Position numbers and translations under genes: made by a program. The notes under the pieces were generated by a model. That model searched no databases. It saw only the letters and a program-made list of their open reading frames with translations, and was not told the origin of the DNA. Positions 5,726-6,189 of a DNA stretch of 6,189 bases are shown piece after piece. This stretch comes from Deltaproteobacteria bacterium (GTDB lineage: Bacteria > Desulfobacterota > Desulfobacteria > Desulfobacterales > Desulfatibacillaceae): the NCBI GenBank assembly GCA_021815525.1, contig JAKAGN010000174.1, positions 1 to 6,189 of the forward strand. Reading direction: 5' to 3'. Position 1 is the first letter of the stretch; every line of letters begins with the position of its first letter.

Positions 5726-5850
5726 TCAGCCTGGCGAAAAACGCGATCTACTGCGTTGCGCCTTGTCTCACACTCGGTCACGTACTATCCGTACGCTCCC
5801 TTCGCGCTCAACTCGCGCGCCTTGTAGCTCATCGTTTTTCGCCAGGCTGA
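5726..5850 (-). repeat. Structured dispersed element, copy B (125 bp, terminal inverted repeats)
   Basis: The ends are perfect 18-base inverted repeats, TCAGCCTGGCGAAAAACG (5726-5743) and its complement (5833-5850), with 89 bases between. The minus strand aligns with the plus strand of copy A (3179-3305): 23 of 28 bases match around GGGAGCG..GTGACCGAG and 24 of 27 around GCGCAACGCAG..TCGCGTTTT. Internal helices are CGTAC (5781-5785) with GTACG (5791-5795), and GTAG (5824-5827) with CTAC (5748-5751). An 8-base CAAGGCGC direct repeat lies within the interior. It begins about 50 bases after the pheT stop codon, so it would fold in any transcript running from pheT towards merR. Confidence 0.8.
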
Positions 5851-5900
5851 CCAGGTTTCCCCACCCCTTCCCCCCGCAAATCCTTTCCTATCTTTCCCCC

Positions 5901-6189
5901 TCACGTTCCCGACAGCGTTGCGTCGAAGGCGAAGAGAAGCTCCGAGGTTATCTTTTCCTGGGCCAGGTTCACGGCCGCGTCGGTCAAGGTGCGGTCGGAG
6001 GCCCGGTAAACCAGGCGGAGCGAGAGGCTCTTTTTGCCGTCGGTGTTGGGTTTTTTCTCGTACACGTCAAATACGTCCACCGATTCCAGCCATTCGGTTG
6101 CAAGCTCCCGCGCCTTGTCGCAGACGATGGCCGCCGGGACGCTCCGGGAAAGCACCAGGGTCAAGTCCCGGGCCACGGAGGGGAACTTG
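5901..6189 (-). CDS. pheT: Phenylalanyl-tRNA synthetase beta subunit, C-terminal part (partial)
   Basis: The last 95 codons of pheT are visible; the rest lies beyond the right edge, so the frame is open there and the GTG at 6176 is internal, not a start. The segment reads KFPSVARDLTLVL at the edge, then LESVDVFDVYE, GKKSLSLRLVYRASDRTLTDAAVN and a stop. This is the ferredoxin-fold anticodon-binding (FDX-ACB) domain that ends bacterial PheT. PheS2PheT2 charges tRNA-Phe with phenylalanine in the cytoplasm; this domain contacts the tRNA. In many proteobacteria pheT is followed by ihfA and in Desulfobacterota also by a merR gene; here merR comes next without ihfA. Confidence 0.95.
   Translation of the reverse strand, partial: KFPSVARDLTLVLSRSVPAAIVCDKARELATEWLESVDVFDVYEKKPNTDGKKSLSLRLVYRASDRTLTDAAVNLAQEKITSELLFAFDATLSGT

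Larger units (their letters stand above)
5486..5900. other. Non-coding pheT-merR intergenic region
   Basis: These 415 bases hold no credible gene. Reading in the direction of transcription (right to left), they contain a C/T-rich stretch after pheT, repeat element B, a G-rich tract, a candidate distal operator-promoter, an AT-rich segment, a candidate proximal operator-promoter, and the merR ribosome-binding site. The AT-rich segment (about 5550-5620) contrasts with the GC-rich genes on both sides. Confidence 0.65.

Overview
The window looks like chromosomal DNA from a GC-rich bacterium. I infer Desulfobacterota (the former Deltaproteobacteria). The main reason is the order pheT, then a MerR regulator with the 'LRFWEGEFPEVRPKRT..GQRVYR' style of DNA-binding domain, which I know best from that group. 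No rRNA or other taxonomic marker is present, so this stays an inference.

Layout, left to right. Bases 1-521 hold no convincing gene. They contain a G/C-rich hairpin that could terminate leftward transcripts, a C-rich tract, and four copies of a striking AT-rich palindrome, GTTCA-N5-TGAAC, arranged as two overlapping pairs. Bases 522-1667 (minus) encode a geranylgeranyl-reductase-family flavoprotein. It is divergent from an envelope-anchored SGNH/GDSL-type hydrolase at 1784-3031 (plus). Next comes the convergent gap before recN. Bases 3297-4976 (minus) encode a complete RecN, the SMC-like double-strand-break repair ATPase. It sits 2 bp behind a MerR-family regulator (4979-5485, minus) and so probably shares an operon with it. 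Bases 5486-5900 are non-coding. Bases 5901-6189 (minus) are the 3' end of pheT, the phenylalanyl-tRNA synthetase beta subunit, which runs off the window.

The non-coding DNA is the most interesting part. First, two related elements of 127 and 125 bp lie in opposite orientations, just after the stop codons of recN (3179-3305) and pheT (5726-5850). Each is closed by a perfect 18-bp terminal inverted repeat. The two stems differ at five positions, and at all five both arms have changed so that pairing is kept. Two internal helices each show one more paired change. This is the signature of a dispersed element kept for its folded structure, comparable in size and design to ERIC-type repeats. I cannot assign it to a named family. 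Second, the GTTCA-N5-TGAAC palindrome also occurs twice upstream of merR-recN. Each of those copies lies exactly 5 bp downstream of a TATAAG hexamer, and the two centres are 95 bp apart. This looks like an operator system for the recN operon and for something to the left; an SOS-type repressor is one candidate.

How the genes may work together: merR and recN probably form a regulated repair operon. pheT is a housekeeping neighbour upstream, with a structured element and two candidate operator-promoters in between. The reductase and the hydrolase show no evident functional link to the rest.
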